Source: Gordionus sp. m RMFG-2023 (lineage: Eukaryota > Nematomorpha > Gordioida > Chordodea > Parachordodidae). Taken from it: a stretch of 64,000 bases of DNA. Made by a program: the position numbers and the translations under genes. The stretch lies in the NCBI RefSeq assembly GCF_954871325.1, contig NC_088775.1, positions 44,245,561-44,309,560 of the forward strand, written 5' to 3'. The notes under the pieces were generated by a model. The model did no database searches and had not been told where the DNA came from. It saw nothing but the letters and a program-made list of their open reading frames with translations. Shown here in pieces: positions 1 to 13,800 of the stretch; positions within the stretch are counted from its first letter, which is position 1, and the number at the start of each line of letters is the position of its first letter.

Positions 1-369
1 CATTGTGGTAATTGGTGTATTTTATTGTGACCATTAGTTGAAAATTTTTCAATTAATAAATATTAATTTAATGTATAAAAATTTTAAATTTAACAAATAT
101 TCCCCCCCCCCTCCCTTTTTATGGACATCAATTTTACCGAGATCATAATTTCATATACAAAAGAACCATGAATTTTTTTTACATGAGCTATTTTTAATTA
201 CACTTGTTGTTATAATAGCATGAAATTGGAGAAAAATGCGGCATCTTATGGAGTAAGATGCTCAAGCAGCTATTCTATGTAGAAGGGTTAAATATTATAT
301 TAATTTTTAAATTATTTTATTAACTAGGCACTATATTTTAAAATATTAATCTTCCTATGAACAAATTTA

Positions 370-905
370 TCCAGCTATTATATCTTTTTGTGTCCAGGAC
401 TTCTATAATGACAGTGATAGTTTAATAGGGTTGGCACGAAGTACTATTGGGAAATGGTAAAATATGCCAATAAGTTTTTTTAGGTATGCAATATTTAAAA
501 AAGCTAGCATACACAGGTCATCTCTTGAAATAGGGGACCCTGGACATATAATCGAAATAGATGAATCCCATATATTTGAAAGAAAAAATAACACAGGAAG
601 GATTTTATAATCAAATGCCATTTGGGTTGTAGGTGGGATATCAAGGTATGGTAGAAATTTATTTCTGAAACTGAAAAAGAGATTAGCACGTTCATACTGA
701 TTCAATTATAATGACGGACAAATGGAAGGGGTAAATTAAATCTTAAAATAGTATATTTTCAAGTTTTAACGATCTTAATGAAAATGGATATGATCATTAC
801 TCAGTCAATCACAGCAGAAACTTTCAACGTATTGAGCGTTTATGGAGGGATCTTAAGGAGAGCATCCTCAGAACAGGAAGAAAATCTTCTTGTCATTCAT
901 ATATA
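370..905 (+). pseudogene. Merlin (IS1016/ISXO2-like) transposase fossil
   Basis: Cut-and-paste transposase of the Merlin superfamily, decayed. In plus-strand translation: GLARSTIGKW near 428, then GDPGHIIEIDESHIFERKNN at about 535-594 (first catalytic Asp inside EIDES, the hallmark block), AIWVVGGISRYGRNLF at about 619-663, and after a gap HYSVNHSRNFQRIERLWRDL from about 797 (the catalytic Glu block NxxRIExLWRDxK), ending with TGRKSS near 885. Several stops and shifts break the frame. I see no clear terminal repeats. Confidence 0.72.
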
Positions 906-2470
906 TGTGAATTATTTATTAAGTATTAAACATATATCAGATTTAAATTAATTAATTAAATGATATAAATTTATATAGAATCCTTAAAATTTAAATTGCT
1001 TAATTATATAGTATTTGATTTAATAGTCCTAACTTAATATCATCAATAACACGTACTTTTAAAATTAAAAAAAAAAAAATCCCGTAAATTACGCAACGAA
1101 AAAAAATATATGAGCCATCATTTTTAATGTAAAATAAAAGAATTGTTAAAATTTTCATGAAAGTTAATAAATATATGAGCCATTTTTAATGTAAAATTAA
1201 AGAATTGTGAAAATTTTCATAAAAGTTATGCAATTCTTAAAACTTTTGAGTAATAAAACTTTGAATTATTTTTATATCAAAAAATTTCCACCAATAGCAA
1301 CACGAGCATATTTATTATTTTTTAATAAAAATAGCAATAAATTCTGAAGTATAATAATTAATTTACACATCAATGTAAAAGTGTCATTTCAGTTATTTGT
1401 CGCCGATAATCTGAGCTAAAGAAAAAAATTACAAAAACAATATTTAAAAAGCTAATAAATAATAACTTCAAATTTAATATTTTGCAATAAAACAATAAAA
1501 AAATTTTCCTGTGTTGTGTTCTAGTCCCTACTTAAATAAAATATTTCTTTTGTGTCTAAGAAAAGATTAAATTTGTTATTATTAAATAGTTAAATTCTTG
1601 AGTTATTTATAAAAATTGGTTTTTTGTCATGATATCACAATTTCGCTTAATATCAGCGCAAAAATTGGTGGTTAATTAAGAAAATATTAAAGTCCGTCTT
1701 TTGAATATTATATTAATATAAGTGAAAAATATTCCAGAATTGCAAGTATTTATTTTTTTAAACAAAACTCCATATATGCTTTTCCACATAAAATAATAGT
1801 TTAAGCCAGTTTCTTATTTTTATTGGAATAGTATAGTTAGAAATTAGTTACAAACACATTTTAAACTGTTACTAATTATTGCCTTTTATAATATTAATAA
1901 TTGATTATCTATTATTTGCCAAATCCAACATGCTGCTTATTTATTAAATATAATGTCACTAATCAATCGCACTTGTAAAAAAATAGTTTAGTCAGGGGAA
2001 AGCCTTTAAGGCACCTATTTGAAAATATTTTATTGTTAAGGCTAAACCTAAAATATCAAAAAATACTTTTGTAAACTTGAAATTTTATAGAAAAATAAAT
2101 TTAAGCTTTTTTAATATAAAAATATAAACATGTCCAAAATATTAAAATTTTTTATAAATTTAACATATGATTTAATTAAAATTTTTAAACTTTTAAAATT
2201 AAATTTATTAAGATTTTTTGAAAAATAAATATCATACTGTGTTAAACTTGCAATATATATAATTAAATTTGAAATATAACTCTAATTAGTTATTAGTTAA
2301 CTTTTAAAGTGTAACTATTAACTTTTAACAACATTAGCTATCGATTATTCCTACAATAGGTAGCGTCATATTAGACCTCGTCAAAAAAATCGGGGGGCAG
2401 GTCTGGATATTTTGTCAGATTTTTTTGACATGCATTATTCTAGAGGGTACTTTTAAAGTTTATCAACATT
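906..2470. other. AT-rich sequence without recognisable feature
   Basis: Homopolymer-rich A+T sequence. A short phrase (ATATATGAGCCAT...TTTTTAATGTAAAA) recurs near 1109-1135 and 1171-1197. No coding frame, RNA gene or terminal repeats seen. Confidence 0.5.
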
Positions 2471-2474
2471 GTAT

Positions 2475-2701
2475 TAATACTGATGCCAAATTGGCCAAAT
2501 TAAATGGCTCGATTTGAGCCGAGTAACCGTTAACTCAATATATTTTCCAGAGAAATATTATGCAGGCCTGTAAACTTTACTCATTGAGATGGCGAAAGGT
2601 TTGATCTACTAAATCTCGAGGCTTATGCATTATTTTCTGGATAAAATATTAAGTTAGCCATTTTTAAAAATCGGCTCAAATTTAGCCATTTAACAGCACT
2701 A
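2475..2701. mobile_element. Degenerate TAGTGCTGTTAAA-type hAT MITE
   Basis: The right end ...GCCATTTAACAGCACTA and interior phrases (CTCGAGGCTTATGCATTATT, ATAAAATATTAAGTTAGCC) match the well-bounded copies at 5146-5363 and 49123-49376. The left end is eroded and no target duplication is convincing. Confidence 0.5.
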
Positions 2702-3238
2702 GCCGTATCAAAAAATATTCAATTATAATGTATTTATTTTTAAAAAGCTAAGATATAAATCATCAATAATAATATCATTTTTTTATTTATTTTATCTATT
2801 TATAATAATATTTTCATATAAATATATATGAAAAAATATTAAACTCACCCATTGCCAAATGACGCAATTCTAGTTTATATTAATTTTTTCAAATTTTTAT
2901 TTATTTTTATATTAAATACTTCTTTTCGAATAATTTTTCAAAAGAATAAACCTTTTTCAATATTGTTATTTATATTCTCATGCTAATATACCCAGAAATA
3001 TCAATCAAAAAATTATTCATGCAAACATTTTTCCAGCACAAAATATTAGTTAATAAATGGCTAAAATAGCTTTGTCAAAGACTTTCAAGCCTCAATTTGG
3101 AAGAATTTATATTCAATTTTTTTTTTCATTAATTAATTTTAATCCACAATTTTAAAAATAATTTTTTTAAATTTCTTATGCAATTAAATGCTTTAACCAT
3201 CTTTTAAATAATTCACTTGAGGGGGGGGGGGATAAAGT

Positions 3239-3545
3239 TGTAAAAGAACATAGGGACATATAGTATAATCTTGAAAGAAATCATAACAGAAATCTTCAAG
3301 GCAAGTATTATCTTTATGTATACGCACATATCTAATCTGCCATTTCTTATTTGAGTTATAATTTAAAAAACGAATACTAGAGGTATCTTGGGAAGATGAA
3401 AAAGAACAAAGGAACGAATAGTATAACCTTGAAAAAAATCATAACAGAAATTTTGTAAGAATTATCTTTCTGTATACACACAAATATCTAATTGGTCTTT
3501 TCTTAAATATTTGCTTATTATTTAAAAAACGAATGCTACATCATA
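3239..3545. repeat. Diverged two-unit tandem duplication, period about 158 bp
   Basis: Two adjacent units share AAAGAACA, ATAGTATAA(T/C)CTTGAAA, AATCATAACAGAAAT, ATTATCTTT.TGTATAC, AATATCTAAT and AAAAAACGAAT in the same order (offset 3243 to 3401). A run of ten or more G precedes the first unit. Confidence 0.65.
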
Positions 3546-4796
3546 TTGTTTAGGAAAAGATACACCGAAAAAAATGACACTGTATAATAATAGCCAAATT
3601 TCTTTATTTCAAAAAATATTAATAAATATAGATGTTACGTTATACACTAAGCTTTATATAAAATTGAAATAAACCTTAAAAATTTTGGGGACATTATATA
3701 GAGCTAGAGCTCAATTTTTACTAATATTAAATTGTAATATATCAACTTTTTCTACGTGATTATCTTATAGAGCAAAATTAATCAAGTGTGGAATTTTTCT
3801 TAAATTGCAAACTAAATTACTTATCAAAAAAGGTATTTTAACTATAAACTACTAATTGTACCTTAAAAGCAAGTAATGACTAAAGCTACATCCCATAGAC
3901 CTATCCTAACTATATTCAACCTAATTTATTAGAGAAATTATAAGACAGATATTAATCTAAATCCTATATTTATTTAACCTGAAACCTATGTGTAGAAAGA
4001 ATTGATATTTTTTTAAAAAATTCCAATTTTCGAATCTCAAAAATAAACTTGTTCAGGACTGTTATGTTAGGAATTCTTTTTTCCCCAACATGGATATTTA
4101 TAAATTCAATTAGGGTTTGCAGGAAAAAATTTTCTTATTATTTTTATATTGAAGAACTGAATTTTAAATATTCTATCATAATAAAGTAATGGTAGATAAT
4201 TTATAAAATTTTTAAAAAAATCCCCATGTCAGTAGTATTTCTCCATTAAAAAAAAATTAAACACCACCAACTCTTAATATTTATTTATTCGTATAAATTA
4301 CTTCCTAAAATAATTATTCGATTCATATTTTACGAATGACAAAATTATTAGATTCGAATACGATTAATTAAAACATACTATCTGCCGAATAAATTTCTAT
4401 CTATTATTCAATCGAATTATTAGAAATAATCGGTAAATATTCGAAATTATTTAAATATTTGAAATGATTCTTAATTGTGGAATTCCTATTTTTTAACTTT
4501 ATTTCCTATATCTATATTTTAATCTATAAAACAAAATAGTTTGTTTTTTATATAAAATATTATAAAAATATTTCCCAATTCAATGACTTACCCATTATAT
4601 ATTTTAAGAGAATCTTTATTCATGAATGTGAGCCCTAAAGTAAAATATTGAATCCAATGGCTAAATATGAACTACAAACGTGAAAGAAATTTATTAAATG
4701 TTTACAGCATTACTTCTTAGTAAATTTACCTAACACTCCTTCAGAATTTATATAAATTAATTTTCAAAATTTAATTTACATATTTTTTTAATTTAG
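3546..4796. other. AT-rich intron-like sequence
   Basis: Nothing recognisable. I looked here for the N-terminal NOS1AP exon (vertebrate peptide ending CFEAK) and did not find it. Confidence 0.4.
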
Positions 4797-4868
4797 TATA
4801 TCGGAAGCATGGAAGTCCCCAAACCAACTAACCGGACGGATATCGTTATAGCAATGAGAAGAATCAGG
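4797..4868 (+). CDS. NOS1AP: NOS1AP exon: PTB strand beta2 to helix
   Basis: Twenty-four codons in phase 0 between a pyrimidine-rich acceptor ending TTTAG and a donor GTAATT. The peptide begins [10 protein letters not shown] and ends AMRRIR, matching the vertebrate CAPON segment YVGSLDVPRP...AAMRRIR. The exon stands out in GC from its flanks. The preceding exon (vertebrate equivalent ends ...CFEAK) was not found in bases 1-4796. Confidence 0.85.
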
Positions 4869-7800
4869 GTAATTTTTCTTTTCTTATTTTATAGATTGAC
4901 AAATGTGTTTTTTTTCAGGGGCTTAACAACGTTTCCGCAGGTTTCCATGCATAAATTTTTAAATTGATTAAGAAATTCTACTTGTTGGAAAAATATATTT
5001 TTTGTGGTAATATTTTTTTAATCATCTTGATAGGATGACTATTGAAATGGTTCATTTTATCTATAACAAAATCAATTATTAAATCATCTGGTAAAATTTA
5101 AATATTGTTTTATGGACTTTTAAAATAGGGTAAATGGGTTTTGAATAGTGCTGTTAAACGACTTATTTTGAGCCATTTTTCAAAACGGCTAACTCTATAT
5201 TTTAGCTAGAAAAATATTGCCTAAGGCTCGAGATTATAATATATGTCAAACCTTTGTTCCTTCTATGAGAAAAATCTTCAGGCTTGCGTAATATTTTTCT
5301 GGATGAAATATTGAGTTAGCCTTTTTTAAAAATCGACTCAAAACGGGCCGTTTAACAACACTACTTTGGAATTTGACACTGAAGATGAAAACTATGAGCA
5401 TTTTCTTTATTTAATTTTGATTTATTCTAGTTGTATTTGCTTCACAATTGTTCTGTGTGCAGCAGGATGCAAAAGAGTGTAGTTGGACCACCCAGGAAAA
5501 AAAATGCAAATTAGAAATATATGTTAGCGTCAATGTGTTTTTCTGACAATGTTATTTTTCAACTTGAAATCATTTTTGAGCGTGTTTTTTTAAATTTAAA
5601 AATCTGATTTTACCCGAAATGTATTTCAGCATGTTTAGAATACCTATCTTATCTTCTTCTTCTCCGTTTTATGGCAATTTCCAGGTTTACCCGGGTAGGC
5701 CAGTTTTCCCTCTGATTTTTCTTTTCCATTTTTGACGGTCCTGAGCATCAATACTTGTAAGATTCATGCTTCTCATATCCGCCTCTATCACATTTGTCCA
5801 CGTCATCTTGGGTCTTCCTCTAGGTCTTGATCCTCCTACTTCCATCCTTGTGCATCACTTTACCCAGTCATCTCTTGTCATACGTTCCACATGACCAAAC
5901 GATCTTAGTCTATTTTGTCGCATTACCATACCAATCATTTCTGCTCGCAATTCCTTGCTAGTTTTTCTCTCTCTCAAAGATACCCCACACATCCATCTAA
6001 CCATCCTCATCTCTGTTCTTTCTAATTTGGCTTCGTGAGTTGCTTTCATTGCCCATGTTTCACCCCCATAAACTAAACAACTCCTCACACAGCTTACGTA
6101 AACTTTCCCCTTTAACTTCAGAGTAACTTTTTTATTTGTTAGAATAGACGACATCTCTCTGAATTTCTTCCAAGTTTGTCTGATCCTTGCAACAACGGCA
6201 GAATCAACACCACCATCTGCGTTTAGCATATCACCTAAATAACAAAACTTATCCACTTTTTCTAGGATTAACCCATTGCCAATATCCAGACCACCATTTT
6301 TTAGGTTATCATTATTATGTATCCCTTTCATGCATGTTTTACAAATAAAGGTCATTCTTTCTAACATCAAACTGCCTTTTTTCCCGCTACATCTTTTATG
6401 TACCCATTTCTGGAATCTGGTGCATTGGATATAATTTCTAGCAACTCCTTTCCCACATGCACCACAAGGCCACTTACAGGATTCTTCCATCTTTAGATTT
6501 TTCCCACCAATTATCACCTTTGTTTTTGATGCATTCATTTTCCGACCCTTTGCTTCCATAGTCATCTTCCATTTACTAACTATCCCTCATTTCTCCCTCA
6601 CTGTTTGCCATTAATACAAGGTGATCTGCATATAATATCTCCCAGGGAAGTCCTTCACGCATTTTTCTAGCCACCACATCCATTACTAAGATAAATAATA
6701 ATGGACTCAGCACGGATCCTTGATAAAGTCCTACCTTCACCTCAAAGCTGTCACTATCACCATAATCCGTCCGTACTGCTGTTTGTGCTTTAACATACAT
6801 TGCCATCACTGCGGTAACCAACCATTCCTCCACACCGGATTTTCTCAAGGCCCATCTTGAAATCTCACGCGGCACCCTATCAAATGCTTTCTACAAATCA
6901 ACAAACGCTTAATAGAGTTTCTTTTCCTTCGCAAGATACTTCTCATGAATTTGTCTCACCACAAAAATTGCATCTGTCGTGCCTTTTCCCGATGTAAAAC
7001 CAAACTGCATTTCATCAATTTTAATTTGTTCCCTTAAACGCTTCTCTAACACTCTCAAATACTTTCATTGCATGTTCCAAGAGTTTAATAGCTCTGTAAG
7101 ACCCGCAATCTAAAGGATCACCTTTCCCCTTGTATACTGGGATAATTATACTTCTTCACCAGTCCTAGGGAATAGTACCTTCTGTGACAATCTGATTTGC
7201 TAAATTCATTAACCATTCAATCCCTAAATCATCAGAACCTTTAAACATCTCTGATACCACCATCGTTAAACCCGATGCCTTCCCTTTCTTCATCTTTTTC
7301 ACTGCTCTCTTTATCTTGTCCTTGCCAAATTTACACCCTGGACCTTCTACCTTTGCAAAACTAATATTATTATTCCATTCATTTTCTTCAATCAAAAGTC
7401 CTTTCATATAAATCTTCCAGGTGTTCTTAATACCACTACTATCAATCGTCATTTTTCCTTCCATATTTTTCTGCCTCTTTTTTGACATCTGTTTTGCCAT
7501 TCGAACCATATTTCCAATTCCATCAGCGCATTCCATTTCTTTAGCAAACCTTTTCTTCTTGAGCCTTCGCTATTAATTTCTTAGCATTTTTTTTAGCCAT
7601 TGTAAATATCATTATCACTATTTTCTTTGCTATTATACCATACTTTAAAACACCTCCGTTTCTCATCCACGGCTTTCGCTACCTCCGGGCTCCGTCTCCT
7701 TATGTCTAGGCGGCCCTTTTGTCCATCCACATACCTCTTCAGTTGTCATTACCCAGGCTTTCTTCATGGCTTCCCACTTGTCATTCACCCCAGATGCTTG

Positions 7801-10800
7801 TGCCACCTCCGCCTCCCTAAACGCCAATGCCATATTGAATTGACGTCTAGCATTCTCCTCCTTCAATTTCCAAACCTTCAGCCTTGGGACAAACTTTCTT
7901 TTAGTGACCCTGGCACCTTTAAGAGTGAGATCTCCTACAACTAGTCGATGCTGATTTATACATTCCTCTCCCGGTATCACTTTCACATTTTTTACTATAC
8001 ATCGATCACATCTCCTTAATAACAAGTAATCCACAGCACTTTTGGTACTACCCGACTTATAAGACACCAGCTTCTCTGATTCTTTCTTAAACATTGTATT
8101 ACAAACAATCATATCCATAGCATCACTAAATTCTAAAATCCTCTTTCCTTCCAAATTTCTCATGCCGTAACTGAACCCTCCATGTACTCCTTCATAACCC
8201 TCACTACTCGCTCCCACTTGTCCATTCAGATCACCAGCCAGGATAATCCCCTCTTCATTTGCCAGTCTCGATGTCATCCCCAATAGACTGTCTTCTTCCA
8301 ACCTAAGGAACATATGCCGAGATAATATTATATAGCTTTCTACCAAATATCATCTTGATAACCATTATCTGGTTGTCTAGCCTTCTCACTTCGACTACAT
8401 GTCTACCAATTTCTCCGCAACCAATACCCCAACTCTAGCCTTACTATCATTACCTCCTTGCCAAAAGAATTTATACTTTTCGCTAGTCTTGCCAATCATT
8501 CTGGTCCCATTTCCTTTCCATCTAGTCTCCTGTATGCAGCACACATCTATATGTCTTCTGTGCAATACATCGACGACTTCTCCCGCTCATCCCGTCATAC
8601 TAACTCGATCACCCGTAAACTGGTTTCTCCACTTTTTATCAGGTTGTTTATGGCCGTCATAAGTTTCATTTTCATGAATAGTGGTTCCACCAGGTTTCCC
8701 ATCCTTCTTTTTGTCGTAGGCGGATGAGGAGGCCCACGGGGTACTTTGGGCTGTACCCCGCCCATTTGTTATAACCATAGGGAAATTTTGTAGCAAGGTT
8801 TTTATAATCGGATGCCCTTCCTGACATCAACCTCTTTAAGTGGTTTTTACACCCCGTCGAGGAGACAATGATCCTATTCTAGACCCAGATCACTGGGAAC
8901 CTTTTAGACCTCCATTAGCCGCTAAAAGACGTTGCCACTCCCCAGCCACGATGAGGCTGAAGATAGGATTTTGGAAGAGAATACCTATCTTATGAATTGT
9001 ATATAATTCATAAGTTAACCTTTGAGTCATTTATAATTTATATAAATTAATCTATGAAAAACGATTATCCAATTAATCAACCGTATACTTACTGGAGGCA
9101 TACCACCCGCCATTATTTCCACTGGTATACGGAGCTACATCGCTCTCCATAAACCCAATAAAGATATTCGCTCAATCGCTATTGGAACCACTGGGCGCCG
9201 ATTAACTGCAAAACTAGTAGTTAGCAGATTATTGCTCACAATATCCAATCACCTTTGCCCGAATCAATTAGGAGTCAACGTAAAAGGTGGATATTAGGGA
9301 TCCTTTCACATGACCCGGGTGTATCTGCAAACGGACCCCACCAACGATATCCTAGTCAAAATAGACTTCTCGAACGCCTTTAACTCTCTAAGATGTGGAG
9401 CTTTTCTAAATCATCCTCATCCTCTACCCAGAATTCTCACAATTTATCTTCGATTGTTATGCTAATCCCTCGCATCTTCAATTCGAAGATAGATTGATTC
9501 CTTCTAGCGATGGGATTCAACAAGGTGACCCTCTAGGTTCCTTTTTGTTCTGTCTGGGCATTAATAGTCTAATACGAGACATTAATGACCAATGCAAGCT
9601 AAATCTTCATAACTGGTATATCGACGATGGTATACTAGGCGGCCCACCGGCTGTAGTTATGAAGGCAATCCAAATAATAAAATCCAGCGAGAAAAGTTTG
9701 GGACTTTGAGTTAATCAAGACAAAAGCGAATATTGTCCTCTTGGGATCATTGACCTTAACCACGAAACTATGTTCAATCATACACCATTGAACGCTTTAA
9801 CACATCTCGGATCTCCAGTAGGTAAAGACGAGTCCTTTATCAAGTTCTTTGCCGATATTCTACGACAGATATCCCTTATGCGCGATACACTATCTCGCCT
9901 CCCAGCTCACCAAGCTTTTTTCTTATTAAAGAACTACCTTTTAATTACAAGAATTTTATATACACTCCGAGCGTCACGAATCTTTCAATATGACGTCAAT
10001 CTCGCTTCACACGAACTGGAGATTAAACGCCTAACAGAAGATATACTCAATCTTAAATATGGGGAGTTATCATGGCTACAGGCTACCTTACCAACCAAAT
10101 CCGGCGGTATTGGTATAAGGTCACCTCCCTACTTTCTGTTAGTGCGTTCATTCATATCCTCTCGCTTGTCCTGCGAGCCCATCATTCAAACGCTAACAAA
10201 ACATACTGACCCCTTACTCCAACAGGCAATTGATCTATGGAAGTCCCTTTCATTAGTCGATCCTCCATCGTCGGCATTACAGAAGGATTGGGATAAACCT
10301 CTAGTTGGCAACTCCGTTGCATTCCTTAAATCGAGGAGCCAACCAGAGGACCATTCTCTACTCTTCTCCATTTCCGAAGGTAGTGGATACGAGTTTCTTG
10401 AAGCCTTCCCATCCCGAAACCTTGACCAGCTCCTAAGCAATGATGAGTTACGTCACGCCATCGGTCTTAGACTGAATTGCGATATGGTAATACCTTATAA
10501 CTGTATCCTCTGTCAAACGTCGGTCAACTCCAAAGGCCGTCACTCTCTACACTGCAAGCGCTGTAAAGGCAGATTCATTAGGTTTTCAAAATGTGATACC
10601 ATTGCCAGGGCCTTAAAATCCGATCAACCCTCGAACCTACTGGCCTTTACAATTCAGATGGTAAGCGGCCCGATGGTTCGACATGATCCCTTTGAAGAGG
10701 GGGGAATTCTTAACTTGGGATTTCTCATTCATCGATCCTCTTGCCTCTTCTAATATAAATAGAGATGCCATACTAGATGCCGAGGCGAATAAACTAGCTA

Positions 10801-13800
10801 AATATTCATACATTCCTACCATTAATCGCCACCACTCTAACGTCGTTCGGCTCTCATGCCCTAGACTTCTTTAAAGAGCTGGGAAAACGGATCTCTGCTA
10901 GGACCGAGAATCCCAACGAGGGATTCTACCTACGCCAATGCTTAGCCATAAACATAGTAAAATATAATTATCTCAGCTTTATTTTTCCAATATCCGAAAC
11001 CCCGTAATTGAACATTCTATGCATAGTATGGACTTTGGCCATTTTGTTGCCTATTATAATGTTAGCGCTAAAAGGGAACTTGAATCTCAATCAATAAAAA
11101 AATAGTAAGAATTAATGACTTTATATAATTGTGATTTACTATTATTATAACATACCTTGATATAAATTGTCGATATAAGGAAATTATAATACTTTAATCA
11201 TCTTGTAATTATATATTATTTAAAAGGTTCATGGTAAAGTTGTATGAAATTCATAGAATAGGTATTCCAAACATGATAGAATACATTTTTGGTATCAGAT
11301 TTTTTAAAAAAGTGTTCAAAAATTGATTTAAAGTTGAAAAAATAACACATTGCCGTTAACATATATATTTTTTATAAATCTAATTCATAGAAAATTATAA
11401 GCTGGATAGGTTAATAATCAAAGGTTATATATTTTTTCGAATTTTTATTAAATACATTCATGATATCATCATTTGTTAGTTGTTTCTTTTTTCTAATATA
11501 ATTTCTTACCATAATAAAATAAATTTTAAAAATAAAGCTCAAAAAGCTAATCTCTGAAAAGCAGCCCCAGACCCTCAATATATTTAAAATTTAATTATAT
11601 GGTAGTTTAGACATTTTTTTTGTTCAATTAAAGAATAATTTTATATAGAGGATTTAATCTTTTATATAAGTTAGTTATGGATAATTAAAACCTTTATTAT
11701 TTTTTATAAATTGCAGCATTCGAAAAGTTACTATTATGGGTATCATATATTGTGTTATTCAAATTATATGTGATCCGATATTAAGAAATTATAGCAATAT
11801 ACAGAATATATTTATACATATTTGGTTAAAAAATTAACCAATAAAGTTGAGTATTCTAGAAGAAAACCTAAAGGCTAACAAGAACCTCAGGCATAAGATA
11901 TCCGGTCTCCCTTAGATATTTTAAGACATGTTGTCATCTAGTGTGTAAAATGTATGGCCAATTTTTTTAAATTAAATTATAAATAAACTGAGAGATATGT
12001 AATAAATCGGATTTATACGAAAGTAGGATTAAATATTTTTACTATATAAAAAAAACTTTAAAAAAACAGCAAAAGTATCTAGCTAACATTATATAAATAT
12101 CTTAAGATACCGATATCTCATTTACAAATCGAAATATAGTATATCTAGTTATTAACAGCTCTGTAGATAAACAAACACTAAAGAAAAATGACCACTTATA
12201 GCATCCTCTAAGGCGATGACAAATAATAAAGATGAAATCTATTAATAAAAAGATTGAATCATGTCCAATGGCGTAGATAAGAAGGGGGGGGGCCTTCATA
12301 ACCTCCGAAAATTTTTTTTTTTAAATTTTTTTCTTATTGCGAATAATTTTATTTAAAAAACGGTTTCAATTTATAAATAAAATTAATATACGATATGAAA
12401 ATGAAATATATTAGAAAAAACAAATAAGAATTTTAAATTTTAAATGTAACATGGTTTAAAAATAAAATACATATTAAAAATTATATGTAAAATATTAAAA
12501 CAATAAAAATATATTGTAAATTTTTTCTGGCAGTATTAATTAATTTTATAATAAAATTTATATTGTTAAACTGTTTTAAAAATTTAATTGATATTTGATA
12601 ATTTTTAAATTAAAGAAAAATCATTTAATATGGTAAATATAATGAGAAAGTAAAAGTGATCGCTAATATGTTTGGGATTAAAATTTTAAACCTAGAGTAG
12701 TTGCTAGATAGTTCAATCGCTTAAATATTGATGTCTAGGATTGAGGATTTTTATAAAATAAATATTTTTACTCTGATACATTTTTACTTCAATTTAAGGA
12801 AATATTTATTACTCACAATTTTATTTTAAACAGCTTTTATTTTATTTTGTCGATTGAGTCTAAATACACTTGAAACGCGAGAGGATATTAAGAAAATCTC
12901 AGAGTTTTATTCTGATGAATTATCAGGATCGTATGATAAGTTACTTTGTGATGTCGAATTTTGGTATAAAAATTTTCACAGAATAGAGTATTCTTTGAGA
13001 CCAAAATATGCAGGCCCTTTCCATGTGTAATTGAACTTTAGATTCCCTGCCTAATATCAAAACATTGCCTTTTATTTTAGCTACCTTACCGATTAGCACC
13101 TGCGCTAATGAAAGGTCTTTTTCAATTTTGAAAAGGTTAAAAACCTATTTAAGAAATAGCACCGATGAAAGCCGTTTAAATGGATTCGCAATATTAAATA
13201 TTTATAAGTAGATTATCCTAAATAAAAATTTGATTCTTGAGGAGTCAAATCTCAAAGAAAAGTAGACATCTCTTTATAAATTCAAATCATAAAATTGCTA
13301 TATTATTATATTATACTTTGGGTAAAATTTCCTTCAGTTAAACACTTCCTTAAGTCGAGCTATTACAATTTAATATTATATTATGATTTTAGTCATAAAA
13401 TTTTTATATTCATAACGTAATTATAATGAATTCTTAGTCATAATATTTATATATTATACTATTTTTAATAAAAATATTGCATTTGCACTAAAAATTAATG
13501 ATCTGCATCGGGCCTAGTTTTAGCCCAGCCCGGCTCAAAATTATTTTAAAAAAATTTGGCCGGCCCGAAACCGATTTTTTTTAAAAAAAGTTTTGTCGGC
13601 CTGGCACGAATTTAATTAAATATAGAAATTCATTTTTATAATTACTCAAAATAAAAGATATATGTTATATGTCGTCTAGTTTTTATAAACAAAATCAAAT
13701 ATTTTATTTTACATAAAAAATTTAACATAAAATTGATATATTTAGATGTATTTAAAAAAAATTCCAAGGCCCGACCCATCCCGAACCCGATTTTCCTACT

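Larger units (their letters stand above)
5653..8977 (-). mobile_element. APE-type LINE (RTE/Jockey-like), nearly full length, with 16-bp TSD
   Basis: Read on the minus strand the order is 5' leader, apurinic-type endonuclease, reverse transcriptase, zinc-finger insert with thumb and C-terminal region, then a 3' end with an (AAG)n tail. It resembles the elements often misannotated as craniofacial development protein 2-like. The 16-bp sequence AGAATACCTATCTTAT is present at both 5637-5652 and 8978-8993, a target-primed insertion duplication. The coding region is broken by several frameshifts and stops, and motif C reads YADH instead of YADD, so it is inactive. The insertion splits the left arm of an older inverted-repeat element. 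Confidence 0.88.
9085..11095 (+). mobile_element. R2-superfamily (restriction-like endonuclease) LINE, 5' truncated
   Basis: Non-LTR retrotransposon with the RT upstream of a C-terminal restriction-like endonuclease. RT blocks: [20 protein letters not shown] with [17 protein letters not shown] (9096-9215), [11 protein letters not shown] (motif A, about 9358-9390), [13 protein letters not shown] (motif B) and [10 protein letters not shown] (motif C). Endonuclease: [18 protein letters not shown] zinc knuckle (C-x2-C, H-x3-C), RPDGS and WDFSFID (the PD...D signature). After about 10860 a C-terminal block [15 protein letters not shown] is followed by a 3' region ending in A-runs near 11095. Frame changes and stops break it. 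The N-terminal part is missing. Confidence 0.83.
5508..11385. mobile_element. Inverted-repeat element hosting two LINE insertions
   Basis: Sequence at about 5508-5640, continuing after the LINE at 8994, is repeated inverted at about 11239-11385. Shared phrases are ATATATGTTA.CG.CAATGTGTT, TTTTTCAACTT.AAATCA, AAAAATCTGAT, AAATGTATT and CATGTTT.GAATACCTAT. The arms are about 150 bp and diverged. The left arm is split by the LINE at 5653-8977; the interior carries the R2-type LINE at about 9085-11095. No transposase of its own was found, so the class is unknown. Confidence 0.55.

Noticed and set aside
403-705. 100-codon minus-strand frame
   Set aside because: It is the shadow of the plus-strand Merlin transposase fossil, whose catalytic blocks are clear on the other strand.
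7627-7944. 105-codon plus-strand frame, and the frames at 8399-8727
   Set aside because: They are antisense to the LINE endonuclease region and have no family resemblance.
10186-10440. 84-codon minus-strand frame
   Set aside because: Antisense to the R2-type LINE connector region.
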